A stretch of DNA of 64,000 nt from Terrirhizobium terrae. Its GTDB lineage: Bacteria > Pseudomonadota > Alphaproteobacteria > Rhizobiales > Rhizobiaceae. How positions within the stretch are numbered: the stretch's first letter is position 1; each line of letters opens with the position of its first letter. Under the pieces are notes generated by a model. The model did no database searches. It had not been told where the DNA came from and saw only the letters and a list, made by a program, of their open reading frames with translations. Both the position numbers and the translations under genes were made by a program. Below, piece after piece: positions 40,571-52,111 of this stretch. The DNA lies in assembly GCF_030323265.1 (NCBI RefSeq), contig NZ_CP104992.1, positions 3,695,501 to 3,759,500 of the forward strand. The letters run 5' to 3'.

Positions 40571-42898
40571 ATGGACGCGAACGAAAACCAGAAGTCGGCT
40601 GTGCCGACCAGCGCCGATCTCGACGAACAGGCACTGTTTTTCCACCGTTACCCGCGTCCCGGCAAGCTCGAGATCCAGGCGACCAAGCCGCTCGGCAACC
40701 AGCGCGATCTGGCGCTCGCCTATTCGCCCGGTGTTGCGGCGCCCTGCCTTGCCATCCGCGACAACCCTGACGTGGCTGCGGACTACACCGCACGCGCCAA
40801 CCTCGTGGCGGTCATCTCCAACGGCACCGCCGTGCTCGGCCTCGGCAATATCGGCCCCCTCGCTTCCAAGCCGGTCATGGAAGGCAAGGCCGTCCTGTTC
40901 AAGAAATTCGCCGGCATCGACGTCTTCGACATCGAGATCGACGCCGCCAGCATTGGCGAGATGGTCTCCACCGTCTCGGCGCTGGAGCCCACCTTCGGCG
41001 GCATCAACCTTGAAGACATCAAGGCGCCGGAATGTTTCGAGGTGGAGCGCCAGCTCCGCGAGAAGATGAACATCCCGGTCTTCCACGACGACCAGCATGG
41101 CACCGCGATCATCGTCGCCGCGGCGATCCTGAATGGCCTGGAACTCGCCGGCAAGTCGATCACCGACATCAAGATCGTCACGTCGGGCGCCGGCGCCGCG
41201 GCGCTCGCCTGTCTCAACCTCCTCGTTTCGCTCGGCGCGAAGAAGGAGAATATCTGGGTCCACGACATCGAAGGCCTCGTCTATGAAGGCCGTACCGAGC
41301 TTATGGACGAGTGGAAGTCGGTCTTCGCCCAGAACAGCGACAAGCGCGTGCTGGCCGATCTGATCGACGACGCGGACGTCTTCCTCGGCCTGTCGGCCGC
41401 AGGCGTCCTCAAGCCCGAGCTTCTCGCCCGCATGGCGCCGAAGCCGCTGATCATGGCGCTCGCCAACCCGACGCCGGAAATCATGCCGGAACTCGCCCGC
41501 CAGGCGCGTCCCGACGCGATGATCTGCACCGGCCGCTCGGACTTCCCGAACCAGGTCAACAACGTCCTCTGCTTCCCGTATATCTTCCGTGGCGCGCTCG
41601 ATTGCGGCGCGCGCACGATCAACGAGGAAATGAAGATGGCCGCCGTCAAGGCCATCGCCGCACTGGCCCGCGAGGAAGTGTCCGACGTGGCCGCAAAGGC
41701 CTATACCGGCGAGACCCCGGTCTTCGGCCCCGATTACCTGATCCCCTCGCCCTTCGATCCGCGCCTCATCCTGCGCATTGCCCCGGCAGTCGCACGTGCC
41801 GCAGCCGAAAGCGGCGTCGCAGCTCGTCCGATCCAGGATTTCGAAGCCTATCTCGATCAGTTGAACCGCTTCGTCTGGCGCTCCGGTTTCGTCATGAAGC
41901 CGATCTTCACGGCTGCCAAGTCAGCGGAAAAGAACCGCGTGATCTTTGCCGAAGGCGAAGACGAGCGCGTGCTGCGCGCAGCCCAGATCCTGCTGGAAGA
42001 AAAACCGCCCAGCCGATCCTGATCGGCCGTCCTTCGGTGATCGAGGCACGCCTGAAGCGCTTCGGCATCCGCATCCGCCCGAATGTCGACTTCGCCGTCG
42101 TCAACCCGGAAGACGATCCGCGTTATCGCCAGTATGTAGACGACTATATCGCGCTCGTCGGCCGCCAGGGCGTCAATCCTGAAGGCGCACGCACAATCGT
42201 GCGCACCAACAACACCGTCATCGGTGCCCTCTCGGTCAAGCGCGGCGAAGCGGATGCACTGATCTGCGGCGTCGAAGGTCGTTACGATCGGCATCTGCGC
42301 GACGTGAACCAGATCATCGGCAAGCGGGCGGGTGCCTGCACCAATGCCGGCCTCAGCCTGCTGATCTCCCAGCGCGGCGCGATCTTCTTCACCGACACGT
42401 TCGTCAACTACAATCCGACGGCCGAAGAGATTGCGGAAATCACGGTGTTGGCGGCCCAGGAAGTGCGCCGCTTCGGCATCGAGCCCAAGGCAGCGCTGAT
42501 CTGCCACTCGAATTTCGGCTCGCGCGATCTCGGAGAGCGCCCGCAAGATGCGCGCTGCCCTGGATATCATCCGCCAGACAGCGCCGGATCTGGAAGTGGA
42601 TGGCGAAATGCAGGGCGGCTCGGCGCTCAACGAGGCGCTGCGCAAGCGCGCCATGCCGAACAGCACGCTGACCGGCGAAGCCAATCTTCTGGTCTTCCCG
42701 AATCTCGATGCCGCCAATATCTCGCTCGGCTTGGTACGGATGATGATGGACGCGCTGCATGTCGGCCCGATCCTGCTCGGTACGAAAATGCCCGCCCACA
42801 TTCTGTCGCCCTCTGTCACCTCGCGTGGTGTGGTCAACATGGCGGCACTCGCCGTCGTCGAAGCCTCCCAGCCGGAGCCCCTGCAGCTCGTCAAATAA
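40571..42898 (+). CDS. maeB: NADP-dependent malic enzyme with phosphotransacetylase-like C-terminal domain (two frame breaks)
   Basis: Decarboxylates malate to pyruvate with NADP; 775 residues after repair, the chimeric rhizobial form. Residues 1-430: malic domain (RPGKLEIQATKP, SPGVAAPCLAI, FHDDQHGTAI, SGAGAAALACLNLL). C-terminal ~330 resemble phosphotransacetylase (ILIGRPSVIEARLKR, AHILSPSVTSRGVVNMAALA), which is not needed for catalysis in studied homologs. ATG 40571 follows AGGAG. Break 1 at 42001-42006: one base missing in A/C run (EEKPAQPILIG). Break 2 at 42526-42531: GACTC read as GATCTC (FGSRDSESARKMRAAL). Net length stays divisible by three. Confidence 0.94.
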
Positions 42899-42950
42899 GC
42901 TGCAGGGCTCACGGCAAGTTTCCCGCATGCCGGAATTGCTAAAGAAAAAC

Positions 42951-42994
42951 CTAGGGCATCGAAGGCGATTCTGTTTTCGCCTTCGATGCCCTAG
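42951..42994. repeat. Long perfect palindrome downstream of maeB
   Basis: An 18-bp perfect stem (42951-42968 with 42977-42994) with 8-nt loop; core GGCATCGAAGGCGA. No T run follows. Longer and more perfect than the terminators in this window, so it may be a dispersed palindromic element or a strong processed 3' end. Confidence 0.75.
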
Positions 42995-43032
42995 TGTTGA
43001 AGCCAGCCGCAGAAAGATGCGACAGGTGGGAA

Positions 43033-43739
43033 ATGACGCGCGTCAATGGACTGAGACTGGCGATATTGGCTCTCGGAGCCCTTTCCGTCCCGCAGGCGGC
43101 CAGCGCGCGGGATGTGGAGATTTGCGCCAATCTCTATCGCGAATTGAGCAATGCCCCGCAGATTATCGGCACGGGCGGCGACATGCGCCGCTATGCGGCC
43201 GAGGTTAGCCAGCAGAATGCCGATATCCGTAATTTGAGGATCGACATGCGCAACCAGGGCTGCCGCCCCAGGCTGGGCGGCGCTGGCGGCAGCATCGTAA
43301 CACTGGGACGCTCTACCGATCCTGTCTGCCATCAGATGCAGGAGGCATTGGATGCGTTGGAGGCGCAGCGCAGGGCGCTGGCCGAACAGCGCAACAGCAG
43401 CCGCAGCCTGTCACAGCCCTCGGAAGAACGAGTCGCCATCCTCGCCGCCATCCGCCAGAACAATTGCACACCTGCCGATCTCGACGTGCAGACCGCGATC
43501 GACGAGCAGGAGCGCATGCGCATCCGGGGTATCGCCTTGCCTGGACCGGACACGAACTCGAGCATCACCCATCTCGGAGAACCGGTCGCCATCGTGCCGA
43601 AAGAAGAGAAGATCGAGTTTCCGCCGGAGCGCCCTACGATCCGAGCAGGAAGGTCCGCATGGTCGGACCGCGCTTCTTTCCGGAACGGAAGATCGATCTC
43701 GCCAATCCGAAACTCGTCGGAGCGCAGCCGCAGCAATAG
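43033..43739 (+). CDS. Secreted hypothetical protein (frame break near 3' end)
   Basis: Begins MTRVNGLRLAILALGALSVP with a signal peptide (cleavage likely near ASA-RD). The mature region has coiled-coil potential (MQEALDALEAQRRALAEQRN), spaced cysteines and no family I recognise. One C is missing in the run at 43632-43634; restoring it gives the ending RPYDPSRKVRMVGPRFFPER and a TAG at 43737-43739, 235 residues. Converges with bluB, 27 bp apart. Confidence 0.72.
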
Positions 43740-43766
43740 CGCGCTCGGCTGACAGCGAAGTGGCCG

Positions 43767-44453
43767 TCAGCGCCGGCCCCAGCCATCCTTGAACACAAGC
43801 TCTTCCAACGGCAGTCTCTGACGCCACCCTTTGATCGCCAGTTCCGGCTCACTATAAAGTTCGTCCACATAGCCGAGGCAGAGCCAGGCGACGATCTCGA
43901 TCCTGTCCGGAATGCCGAGCAGCGCGCGGACGTCAGCATCATGAAAAATGCTGACCCAACCGACGCCGATCCCTTCCGCCCGAGCCGCGAGCCAGAGGTT
44001 CTGCACCGCGCAGACCGCTGAATAGCTGTCCATGCGCGGATTGTGCGTGCGCCCCAGCACGACAGGCCCGGCCCGGTCGGGATCGCAGGTCACGCAGATC
44101 GAAAGCGGCGCCTTGCGGATGCCTTCGAGCTTGAGGCCGCGATAGAGGTCTCGGCGATGCTCTGGAAACATTGCCTCTGCCTCGGCATTGGCTTTCGAAA
44201 AGGCCTCCCAAGCGGCAAGCCGCACGGCCTCGTCGCGTATAAGGACAAAATTCCACGGCTGCATGAAGCCCACTGACGGCGCCGAATGCGCCGCTTCCAG
44301 CAAACGTCGGATAAGATCGTCGGGTATCGGATCGGGCAGGAACTGGTCGCGCACGTCCCGGCGCGTTCGGATGGCGCGATACACGGCGTCGCGGTCTCGC
44401 TCGTCGAATGCTTCGGCCGCCTGCAGGCCGTGGCTCATCATTTCAGGTCGCAT
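43767..44453 (-). CDS. bluB: 5,6-dimethylbenzimidazole synthase BluB
   Basis: Oxygen-dependent flavin-destructase that converts reduced FMN to the lower ligand of vitamin B12. 228 residues with nitroreductase fold: FMN-binding RRDVRDQF near residue 31, AAHSAPSVGFMQPWNF, and C-terminal WLCLGYVDEL. The start may be the first or fifth codon. A cobalamin riboswitch ~98 nt upstream strongly supports the assignment and implies repression by B12. Confidence 0.96.
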   Translation of the reverse strand: MRPEMMSHGLQAAEAFDERDRDAVYRAIRTRRDVRDQFLPDPIPDDLIRRLLEAAHSAPSVGFMQPWNFVLIRDEAVRLAAWEAFSKANAEAEAMFPEHRRDLYRGLKLEGIRKAPLSICVTCDPDRAGPVVLGRTHNPRMDSYSAVCAVQNLWLAARAEGIGVGWVSIFHDADVRALLGIPDRIEIVAWLCLGYVDELYSEPELAIKGWRQRLPLEELVFKDGWGRR

Positions 44454-44550
44454 CGTTTATCCCCAACAATGCAGCGGCAGCGAAGACCATCACTGGCCCG
44501 ACGCAAACGCCCTCAACCTGTCCGCCGTCCGCGCGGATCGGTCCATATCG

Positions 44551-44710
44551 TCAGGCCGGTCTTCTGACTTGGCTTCGTCCCGCCATCGCAGCCTTCCCGG
44601 ACAAACCAGTGGCATGTTGCGATAGCCGTCCGCCTCACAGCGTTGGGCACGTCCCGGAATTTCACCGGCTTCCCGATTCTCCCATCGACGATGGGCACCT
44701 GACGCCTGAC
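44551..44710 (-). promoter_or_regulatory. Cobalamin riboswitch controlling bluB
   Basis: Read on minus, the leader holds the B12-box form AGCCAAGTCAGAAGACC (44558-44575 on plus), the conserved GCCACTG (near 44610) and the GGGAATC..GGTGAAATTCC core. This matches the class I cobalamin aptamer. Located directly upstream of bluB on the same strand. Confidence 0.96.
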
Positions 44711-44755
44711 CTTATGCCGGGCAGCGCTTCACCACGCAAGGCCGACGGTCATACG

Positions 44756-45585
<830 letters not shown>

Positions 45586-45589
<4 letters not shown>

Positions 45590-46320
45590 CCTGTCTTATC
45601 CTTGGTTTGTACAATCGCACCGGCGGAGGATCTCACCCGGACCTCCATGTCTACCGTCCCCTCGTTGCGTATTTCCAGAGATTCGGACTTTTTGAGCACC
45701 GTGCTGAACTTCACAAAGCCAAAACTCTTCGTCTGAAACCCCGGATTGGCTTGCCTGATTGCAGAAGCAAGATGGCCGACTTTCACCCATTCGCCAGCGT
45801 CCTTACCCAATATCGCAAGCGCCTTGATGACATAAGGACGAATATCCTTGGTACGCTTGAGTGTGACAACCTTGGCCTCCGCCATCTTCTCCAGGTCGAG
45901 ATCGAAAAATTCGTCGAAGGCCACCCTCAGTCCGCTAGAGGCTTTGCTGCCTCCAATGCCCACGGCCCGATTTCCTCGCATTCTCAGCCTAGTCGCTAGA
46001 TGGATAAAATCGCTGTCGTTGGAGATGATACAGTAGGTACCGATCTCCGACTTACACATCATCTCCGTGACATCGATCGCCAGCAGAATATCGCTGCTGT
46101 TCTTGCCCGAAATCGTCACCTGCGCTGTTTGGAGAGATAGCGCGTGACGTGAGGCCACATCGACCCACGGCCGCAGCATCTCTCGGGTGAAATCGCCGTA
46201 GACGCGCCGTTCCACGATAGGGCCGCACGAGGCGGCGATGTCCAGCACCCGCTGTATCACCCTTGGCGGCAGATTTTCCGCATCTATGAACACACCAACC
46301 TTGCTGCCCACGACCGCCAT
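45586..46320 (-). CDS. NYN-domain RNase-like protein with C-terminal LOTUS/OST-HTH-like domain
   Basis: 244 residues. NYN (LabA/DUF88) nuclease fold with acidic residues in VGVFIDAENLP, SSDILLAIDVTEM and IISNDSDFIHLATRLR. The C-terminal ~75 residues (VIKALAILGKDAGEWVKVGH, FGFVKFSTVLKKSESL) look like a LOTUS/OST-HTH RNA-binding domain. Predicted RNA-processing enzyme; target unknown. Four-base overlap with the beta-propeller gene. Confidence 0.85.
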
Positions 46321-46394
46321 GAGTTCCTCCAGACCAAGCTGCCTGCAGGAAACTCCAAGTTACCGCGATCGGGAAGGAATTTTCGCCGACTCGG

Positions 46395-48068
46395 TTAGCG
46401 ATCCCTGAACCGGTTGGTGATCGGATAGCGCCGATCGCGACCAAAATTCTTCTTGGTGATCTTCACGCCCGGAGCCGACTGCCGCCGCTTGTATTCGGCA
46501 AGGTAAAGCAGATGCTCGATCCGATGGACGGTCGCTACGTCATGGCCGCGGGCAACGATCTCTTCCGTGCCCATTTCCATCTCGACGAGGCATTCGAGAA
46601 TGTCATCGAGCGCCGGATAGGGCGGCAGTGAATCTTGGTCGGTCTGGTCGGGCCGAAGCTCGGCCGACGGCGCCTTGGAGATGATGTTGACGGGGATCAC
46701 CTCGCCGGACGGCCCAAAGGCGCCTGCCGGCACATGGCGGTTGCGCCACTCGGCCAGCGCATAGACCTGCATCTTGTAGAGGTCCTTGATCGGGTTGAAC
46801 CCGCCATTCATGTCGCCGTAGAGCGTCGCATAGCCGACCGACATTTCCGACTTGTTGCCGGTCGTCACCACCATCGAGCCGAACTTGTTGGAGATCGCCA
46901 TCAGGATCGTCCCACGGGTGCGGCTCTGCAGGTTCTCCTCGGTGATCCCCTGTTCCGTTCCCTCGAACATATCAGCAAGCGACGAAAGGAACCCCTCAAC
47001 CGGATCGGAAATCGGAACGATATCATAGCGGCATCCGAGCGCCTTGGCGCAATCTGCTGCGTCCTTGAACGAATCCTCGGACGTATAGCGATAGGGCAGC
47101 ATGATCGTGCGCACCCTCTCGTCGCCCAGCGCATCGACGGCGATCGCGGCGCAGACGGCCGAGTCGATGCCGCCGGAGAGGCCGAGCACGACGGACTTGA
47201 AGCCGTTCTTGTTGACGTAGTCGCGGAAGCCAAGCATGCAGGCGAGATAGTCCGCCTCTTCCTTTTCCGGAATATGCGCCATCGGCCCCGGCAGGCAGCG
47301 CCAGCCATCTTCCTCGCGTCTCCAGTCGGTGACGACGACCGCGGGTTCGAACTGCGACAGCTGGAAGGCCAGCGACTTGTCGGCATTGAAGGCGAAGCTC
47401 GCGCCGTCGAAGACCAGCTCGTCCTGACCGCCGAGCTGCGCCGCATAGACCAGCGGCAGCCCCGTCTCGATCACCTGTTTCAGCACCACCTGATGGCGGA
47501 TATCGACCTTGCCGCGATAATAGGGAGACCCGTTCGGCACGAGCAGGATTTCCGCACCGCTTTCCGATAGCGTTTCGCAGACACCGAGTTCACCCCAGAT
47601 ATCCTCACAGATCGGAATGCCGATCCGAACGCCACGGAAATTGACCGGTCCCGGCATGGCACCAGCCACGAAGACGCGTTTCTCGTCGAACTCGCCGTAA
47701 TTCGGCAGATCGATCTTGTCGCGGATGGCGACGATCTTGCCGCCATCGAGCACGGCGATCGAATTGTGACGCCCTTCCTCGCCCTGGCGCGGAAAGCCGA
47801 TGATCATGCCCGGCCCGCCATCGGCGGTTTCTGCTGCAAGCTCCTCCACCGCCTTCAGGCAGACTTTCAGGAAAGCCGGTTTCAAAACCAGATCTTCCGG
47901 CGGATAGCCGGAAAGGAACAGCTCCGTGAACAGGATCAGATCCGCCCCTTCGCGGGCTGCGTCGGCGCGCGCCTCGCGCGCGAGCTTGAGATTGCCGGCG
48001 ACGTCGCCGACTGTTGGATTGAGCTGTGCGATTGCGATGCGCAAGGTCTGGAGATTTTCCTGGGTCAT
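46395..48068 (-). CDS. nadE: Glutamine-dependent NAD+ synthetase
   Basis: 557 residues. N-terminal glutaminase of the nitrilase fold with the Glu-Lys-Cys triad in FTELFLSGYP, RDKIDLPNYGEF and GIPICEDIW. C-terminal synthetase with PP-loop LGLSGGIDSA and NKSEMSVGYATLYGDM. Converts nicotinate adenine dinucleotide to NAD+. The frame is intact; the C-terminus ends ITNRFRDR. Confidence 0.97.
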   Translation of the reverse strand: MTQENLQTLRIAIAQLNPTVGDVAGNLKLAREARADAAREGADLILFTELFLSGYPPEDLVLKPAFLKVCLKAVEELAAETADGGPGMIIGFPRQGEEGRHNSIAVLDGGKIVAIRDKIDLPNYGEFDEKRVFVAGAMPGPVNFRGVRIGIPICEDIWGELGVCETLSESGAEILLVPNGSPYYRGKVDIRHQVVLKQVIETGLPLVYAAQLGGQDELVFDGASFAFNADKSLAFQLSQFEPAVVVTDWRREEDGWRCLPGPMAHIPEKEEADYLACMLGFRDYVNKNGFKSVVLGLSGGIDSAVCAAIAVDALGDERVRTIMLPYRYTSEDSFKDAADCAKALGCRYDIVPISDPVEGFLSSLADMFEGTEQGITEENLQSRTRGTILMAISNKFGSMVVTTGNKSEMSVGYATLYGDMNGGFNPIKDLYKMQVYALAEWRNRHVPAGAFGPSGEVIPVNIISKAPSAELRPDQTDQDSLPPYPALDDILECLVEMEMGTEEIVARGHDVATVHRIEHLLYLAEYKRRQSAPGVKITKKNFGRDRRYPITNRFRDR

Positions 48069-48242
48069 GGTTCCGATTTAATCCGACCCTGCGATTGCCG
48101 CAACGGCAAGTCGTCAAATTTCGACTTGGTCAGGCGTACCGCCCCAATCGCGCATCCATTACATCCCACATCTTTATTTTAGCGTGTTCTTAATAAGTGA
48201 AATCAATAATAAAGCCCAAGCAAAAACACGGGGGAGAGACGG

Positions 48243-48663
48243 ATGCTCATTCGTCGATATGGTGCCAACAATTCAGGGGCTGCAGCAGTCGAATTCGCAC
48301 TGATCGCCCCGCTTTTCTTCCTCACACTGCTGAGCCTCATCGCATACGGGATCTACTTCTCCGCAGCCCATTCGGTCCAGCAACTGGCAGCGGACGCGGC
48401 CCGCACGGCGGTCGCAGGTCTTAACGAGACCGAGCGCGAAACCCTGGTGGCCGATTTCGTCAGCCGGACCACGATGAACCATGCGCTCCTGGACAAGTCG
48501 CGCCTTTCTCTTCAGGTCCAGGTCGATCCGTCGAACCCCAACCAGTTCACTGTTTCTCTCAGCTACGACGCCAGCAACCTGCCGATCTTCAACCTGTTCA
48601 GTTACGCCATGCCGGCCAAGCAGATTAGACGCTTCTGCAACAGTGCGGGTGGGAGGCGTCTGA
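48243..48663 (+). CDS. TadE-like pilus assembly protein (frame break near 3' end)
   Basis: About 139 residues. N-terminal segment NSGAAAVEFALIAPLFFLTL is the TadE/pseudopilin-like membrane start. ATG 48243 follows GGGGGAGAG. As read, the frame overruns into the next gene (apparent 276 aa). Removing one T at 48633-48634 gives the ending RSATVRVGGV and a TGA directly before the next ATG (TGAATG), as expected for a coupled operon. This gain is not at a GANTC site. Confidence 0.82.
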
Positions 48664-50385
48664 ATGCTGCGGCACATCCACGCGTTCATAAGAAGCGACA
48701 GGGCCAATGTCGCCGTCTCGACGGCCATCTGCCTTCCCATTGTCCTTGCGGCCATGGCGCTCGGCGTCGACTACGGTTCCCTGACCCTGCAGCAGCAGGA
48801 ACTCCAGACTGCGGCCGACCTTGCCGCCATCACGGCGGCCGCCACCCCGGCCAATCTGGAGAACGGCGTGCTGGCCTATGCCAGCCTCAACGGCAAGAAC
48901 ATTGCCGTCCTGAAGAACGGACAGCTCCTGAACAAGGGCGCCCCGGTCGCCTTCGATCCGGCGACCGTGTTCAGCAAGTTCGACGCCTATGCCGTCGTCA
49001 GCGGTGGCACCTACCAAGCGAGCACCATGGTGGCGGTCGCAAATCGATTCAAGTCCGGCGCCACTCCCTATGATGCCGTCCGCGTCACGCTCTACAGCAA
49101 GGGCGGGCTGTATTTCGCCAACAATGTCGCGACCGCCCCGACGCTCAATGCCAGCGGCACGGCGGCAGTCGACAAGATGGCCTCCTTCTCGGTCGGCTCA
49201 CGTCTCGCCAGCCTCAATGGCGGCGTCGTCAATGCATTGCTCGGCAAGCTTCTCGGAACCAATGTTTCCCTCTCGGTCATGGATTACCAGTCGCTGGCAA
49301 ACGCCAATGTCGATCTGCTGAAGGTGTTCGACAAGCTCGCCATCAAGCTCAACCTGACGGCCGCCACCTATGACGAGCTTCTCAACACAAGCATATCCTA
49401 CGGCACGCTGTTGAACGCCATAGGCCAGACCACCGGCGTCACGCCGGCCGTCGCGGCCATCCTGAAGACCCTGGAGACAACCGTCTCCAAGACCAAGCTG
49501 ACGGTAAAGCTCAAGGATCTCGTCGATGTCGGCCCCCTCGCCAGCCGCCTGATCGGCCAGAGTGACGGACTGACACTCGATGCCGGCATTTTCGACCTCG
49601 TCAGCACGACAGCCAATATCGCGCACGGGTCGAGCCAGGTGGACCTGGATCTCGGCGCGACCATACCCGGCCTCGCCAATCTCAGCGTTTCGCTTGCCAT
49701 CGGCGAACCGCCTGTCGGCGCCACGTCGCTCGCCGTCGGCAAGACCGGCACGATCGTCCGCACCGCCCAAACCCGTCTGGCCATCAATGCCACGGTCGAC
49801 GGTCTGACCGGCCTGCTCGGCATCAAGGTCAAGCTGCCGCTCTATCTCGAAGTCGCCCATGCGGAAGCAAACCTCGCCTCGATCACCTGCGGTTCGACCG
49901 GAGCGACTGTCGGCGTCGAGGCCGTGCCCGGCGTGCTGGAACTCTCGCTCGGCGACGTCGACCCCACAGCCTTCGCCAATTTCGGCAAGGACCCGCGCGT
50001 GACAAAAGCCAAGATCGTCCAGGCCCCGCTGATCAACCTGACGGCGCTTGCCTATGCCAACGCCACCAACATGAACACGACCCGCGTCAGCTTCTCGCCG
50101 TCGGACATCAGCTCGAAGGTGGTCAAGAACATCTCGACACAGAACACGGTCAGCACGCTGACCAGTTCCTTGCTCAAGGATCTGACGGTCGAAGCCGATG
50201 TCCTCGGCATCAAGGTCGTCCTGCCGACGGCGATCCTGGGCGGTCTGCTGGACACGCTGAACTTCGTCACCGCCCCGCTCGACCAGCTGCTCTACAGCCT
50301 GCTCGGAACGCTCGGCGTCAAGATCGGCCAGGCCGACATTCGGGTCGGCGGCGCCAGCTGCAAGAATCCGGTTCTGGTCCAGTAA
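48664..50385 (+). CDS. TadG-type pilus assembly protein
   Basis: 573 residues starting directly after the TadE stop. N-terminal helix with SDRANVAVSTAICLPIVLAA and the TadG-like block LQTAADLAAITAAATPAN. The long exported remainder is rich in L, T, A and small repeats; no vWA motif is evident. Probably a secreted component anchored by the N-terminal helix. A terminator follows the stop. Confidence 0.78.
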   Translation: MLRHIHAFIRSDRANVAVSTAICLPIVLAAMALGVDYGSLTLQQQELQTAADLAAITAAATPANLENGVLAYASLNGKNIAVLKNGQLLNKGAPVAFDPATVFSKFDAYAVVSGGTYQASTMVAVANRFKSGATPYDAVRVTLYSKGGLYFANNVATAPTLNASGTAAVDKMASFSVGSRLASLNGGVVNALLGKLLGTNVSLSVMDYQSLANANVDLLKVFDKLAIKLNLTAATYDELLNTSISYGTLLNAIGQTTGVTPAVAAILKTLETTVSKTKLTVKLKDLVDVGPLASRLIGQSDGLTLDAGIFDLVSTTANIAHGSSQVDLDLGATIPGLANLSVSLAIGEPPVGATSLAVGKTGTIVRTAQTRLAINATVDGLTGLLGIKVKLPLYLEVAHAEANLASITCGSTGATVGVEAVPGVLELSLGDVDPTAFANFGKDPRVTKAKIVQAPLINLTALAYANATNMNTTRVSFSPSDISSKVVKNISTQNTVSTLTSSLLKDLTVEADVLGIKVVLPTAILGGLLDTLNFVTAPLDQLLYSLLGTLGVKIGQADIRVGGASCKNPVLVQ

Positions 50386-50404
50386 CCAAGTCGAGGAACC
50401 GAAA

Positions 50405-50436
50405 ACGGGCCGGGCTTTCGCCCGACCCGTTCTTTT
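50405..50436 (+). terminator. Terminator after TadG-type gene
   Basis: 11-bp stem with one mismatch (ACGGGCCGGGC / GCCCGACCCGT, 50405-50430) followed by TCTTTT, 20 bp after the stop. Confidence 0.85.
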
Positions 50437-50478
50437 ATTCGAAGATCGTGAGGGCCAATCGGCCCTGATCAATCCCAA

Positions 50479-51852
50479 TCAGCCGTTGACGACCATCCGC
50501 TTCTCGTCGCGACCGGTCTTCATACGCTCGGCCAGCAGGAAGGCCAGTTCGAGCGCCTGGTCGGCGTTGAGGCGCGGGTCACAATGGGTGTGGTAGCGAT
50601 CCTGCAGATCGCTGGCCGTCACCGCGCGAGCGCCACCGGTGCATTCGGTCACATCCTTGCCGGTCATCTCGACATGGATGCCGCCCGGATGAGTGCCTTC
50701 CGCCCGATGGATCTGGAAGAAGCTCTCGACTTCCGACAGGATCCGCTCGAACGGACGGGTCTTGTAGTGGTTGAGCGTGATCGTGTTGCCATGCATCGGA
50801 TCGCAGGACCAGACGACCTTCTTGCCTTCCCGCTCCACGGCACGGATCAGCTTCGGCAGGTTGTCGGCAACCTTGTCGTGACCGAAACGGCAGATCAGCG
50901 TCAGACGGCCGGCCTCGTTCGACGGGTTCAGCGCGTCGATCAGCTCGATCAGGTTGTCGGGCTGCAGCGACGGACCGCATTTCAGACCGATCGGGTTCTT
51001 GATGCCGCGGAAATATTCCACATGGGCATGGTCGAGCTGACGTGTGCGGTCGCCGATCCACAGCATGTGGCCGGAGGTCGCATACCAGTCGCCGGATGTG
51101 GAGTCGACGCGGGTGAAGGCTTCCTCATAGCCGAGAAGCAGCGCCTCGTGGCTGGTGAAGAAATCCGTCTCGCGCAGGCTCGGCTGGTTCTCGGCATTGA
51201 TGCCGATCGCCTGCATGAAGTCCATCGTCTCGCTGATGCGGTCGGCAAGCTTCTTGTAGCGCTCGCCTTGCGGACTGTCCTTGACGAAGCCGAGCATCCA
51301 CTTGTGCACGTTTTCCAGGTTGGCATAGCCGCCCATGGCGAACGCGCGCAACAGGTTCAGCGTCGCGGCCGACTGACGATAGGCGTCGAGCTGACGCTCC
51401 GGAGCAGGAATGCGGCTCTCCGGCGTGAAGTCGATTCCGTTGATGATGTCGCCACGGTAGGACGGAAGCTCCACGCCGTTCTGCACCTCGATGTTCGAGG
51501 AGCGCGGCTTGGCGAACTGGCCGGCGATGCGCCCGACCTTCACCACCGGCAGCTGCGCGCCATAGGTCAAGACGACAGCCATCTGCAGGAAGGAGCGGAA
51601 GAAGTCGCGGATATTGTCGGCGCCGTGCTCGGCGAAGCTCTCGGCGCAATCGCCGCCCTGAAGAAGGAAGGCGTCGCCATTGGCAACCTTGGCAAGCTGG
51701 CTCTTCAGTCGGCGCGCCTCACCGGCAAAAACGAGCGGCGGAAACGTTGCGAGCTGGGCTTCTGTTGCCGCCAATGCGGCCGCGTCCGGATATTCCGGAA
51801 CCTGCTGAATGGGCTTCTGCCGCCAGCTGTTCGGGGTCCAATTCTGTGCCAT
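50479..51852 (-). CDS. Class II 3-deoxy-7-phosphoheptulonate synthase
   Basis: First step of the shikimate pathway (PEP + erythrose-4-phosphate). 457 residues of the plant-like type II family, unrelated in sequence to E. coli AroF/G/H. Diagnostic blocks: LQGGDCAESF, GRIAGQFAKPRS, ATSGHMLWIGDRTRQLD and VVWSCDPMHGNTI. Start ATG 51852 (MAQNWTPNSWRQ) follows GGACAGGTGAG. The longer upstream frame is not family-like. Confidence 0.95.
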   Translation of the reverse strand: MAQNWTPNSWRQKPIQQVPEYPDAAALAATEAQLATFPPLVFAGEARRLKSQLAKVANGDAFLLQGGDCAESFAEHGADNIRDFFRSFLQMAVVLTYGAQLPVVKVGRIAGQFAKPRSSNIEVQNGVELPSYRGDIINGIDFTPESRIPAPERQLDAYRQSAATLNLLRAFAMGGYANLENVHKWMLGFVKDSPQGERYKKLADRISETMDFMQAIGINAENQPSLRETDFFTSHEALLLGYEEAFTRVDSTSGDWYATSGHMLWIGDRTRQLDHAHVEYFRGIKNPIGLKCGPSLQPDNLIELIDALNPSNEAGRLTLICRFGHDKVADNLPKLIRAVEREGKKVVWSCDPMHGNTITLNHYKTRPFERILSEVESFFQIHRAEGTHPGGIHVEMTGKDVTECTGGARAVTASDLQDRYHTHCDPRLNADQALELAFLLAERMKTGRDEKRMVVNG

Positions 51853-52111
51853 GTCACTCACCTGTCCGCTCGCAGCTTCGCGCTGCGGTCGTTCCTCTTG
51901 AAAAATAGAGGCCGGCTTATAAACCCTAACGGCACCTTTGACCAGCCGCCTTCGCCCGTGTTCGCGAGTGAACGCATCGTTGCTTAAATGCGGCCTTGAA
52001 CATCGTTTCTTAACCAGCCGCGCAGGCTGGATCACCGCGTTAAATTCTGATTCAGCCCCATATCCGACATTCGCTCACATTTTAGCGCGCGGATCGAGCT
52101 TGGGGCTGCAG

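Noticed and set aside
41311..42942. 543-codon separate gene within maeB
   Set aside because: It contains the phosphotransacetylase-like part of malic enzyme preceded by out-of-frame sequence.
48243..49073. A 276-residue TadE protein
   Set aside because: The last half reads the TadG gene in the wrong frame; one extra T explains it.
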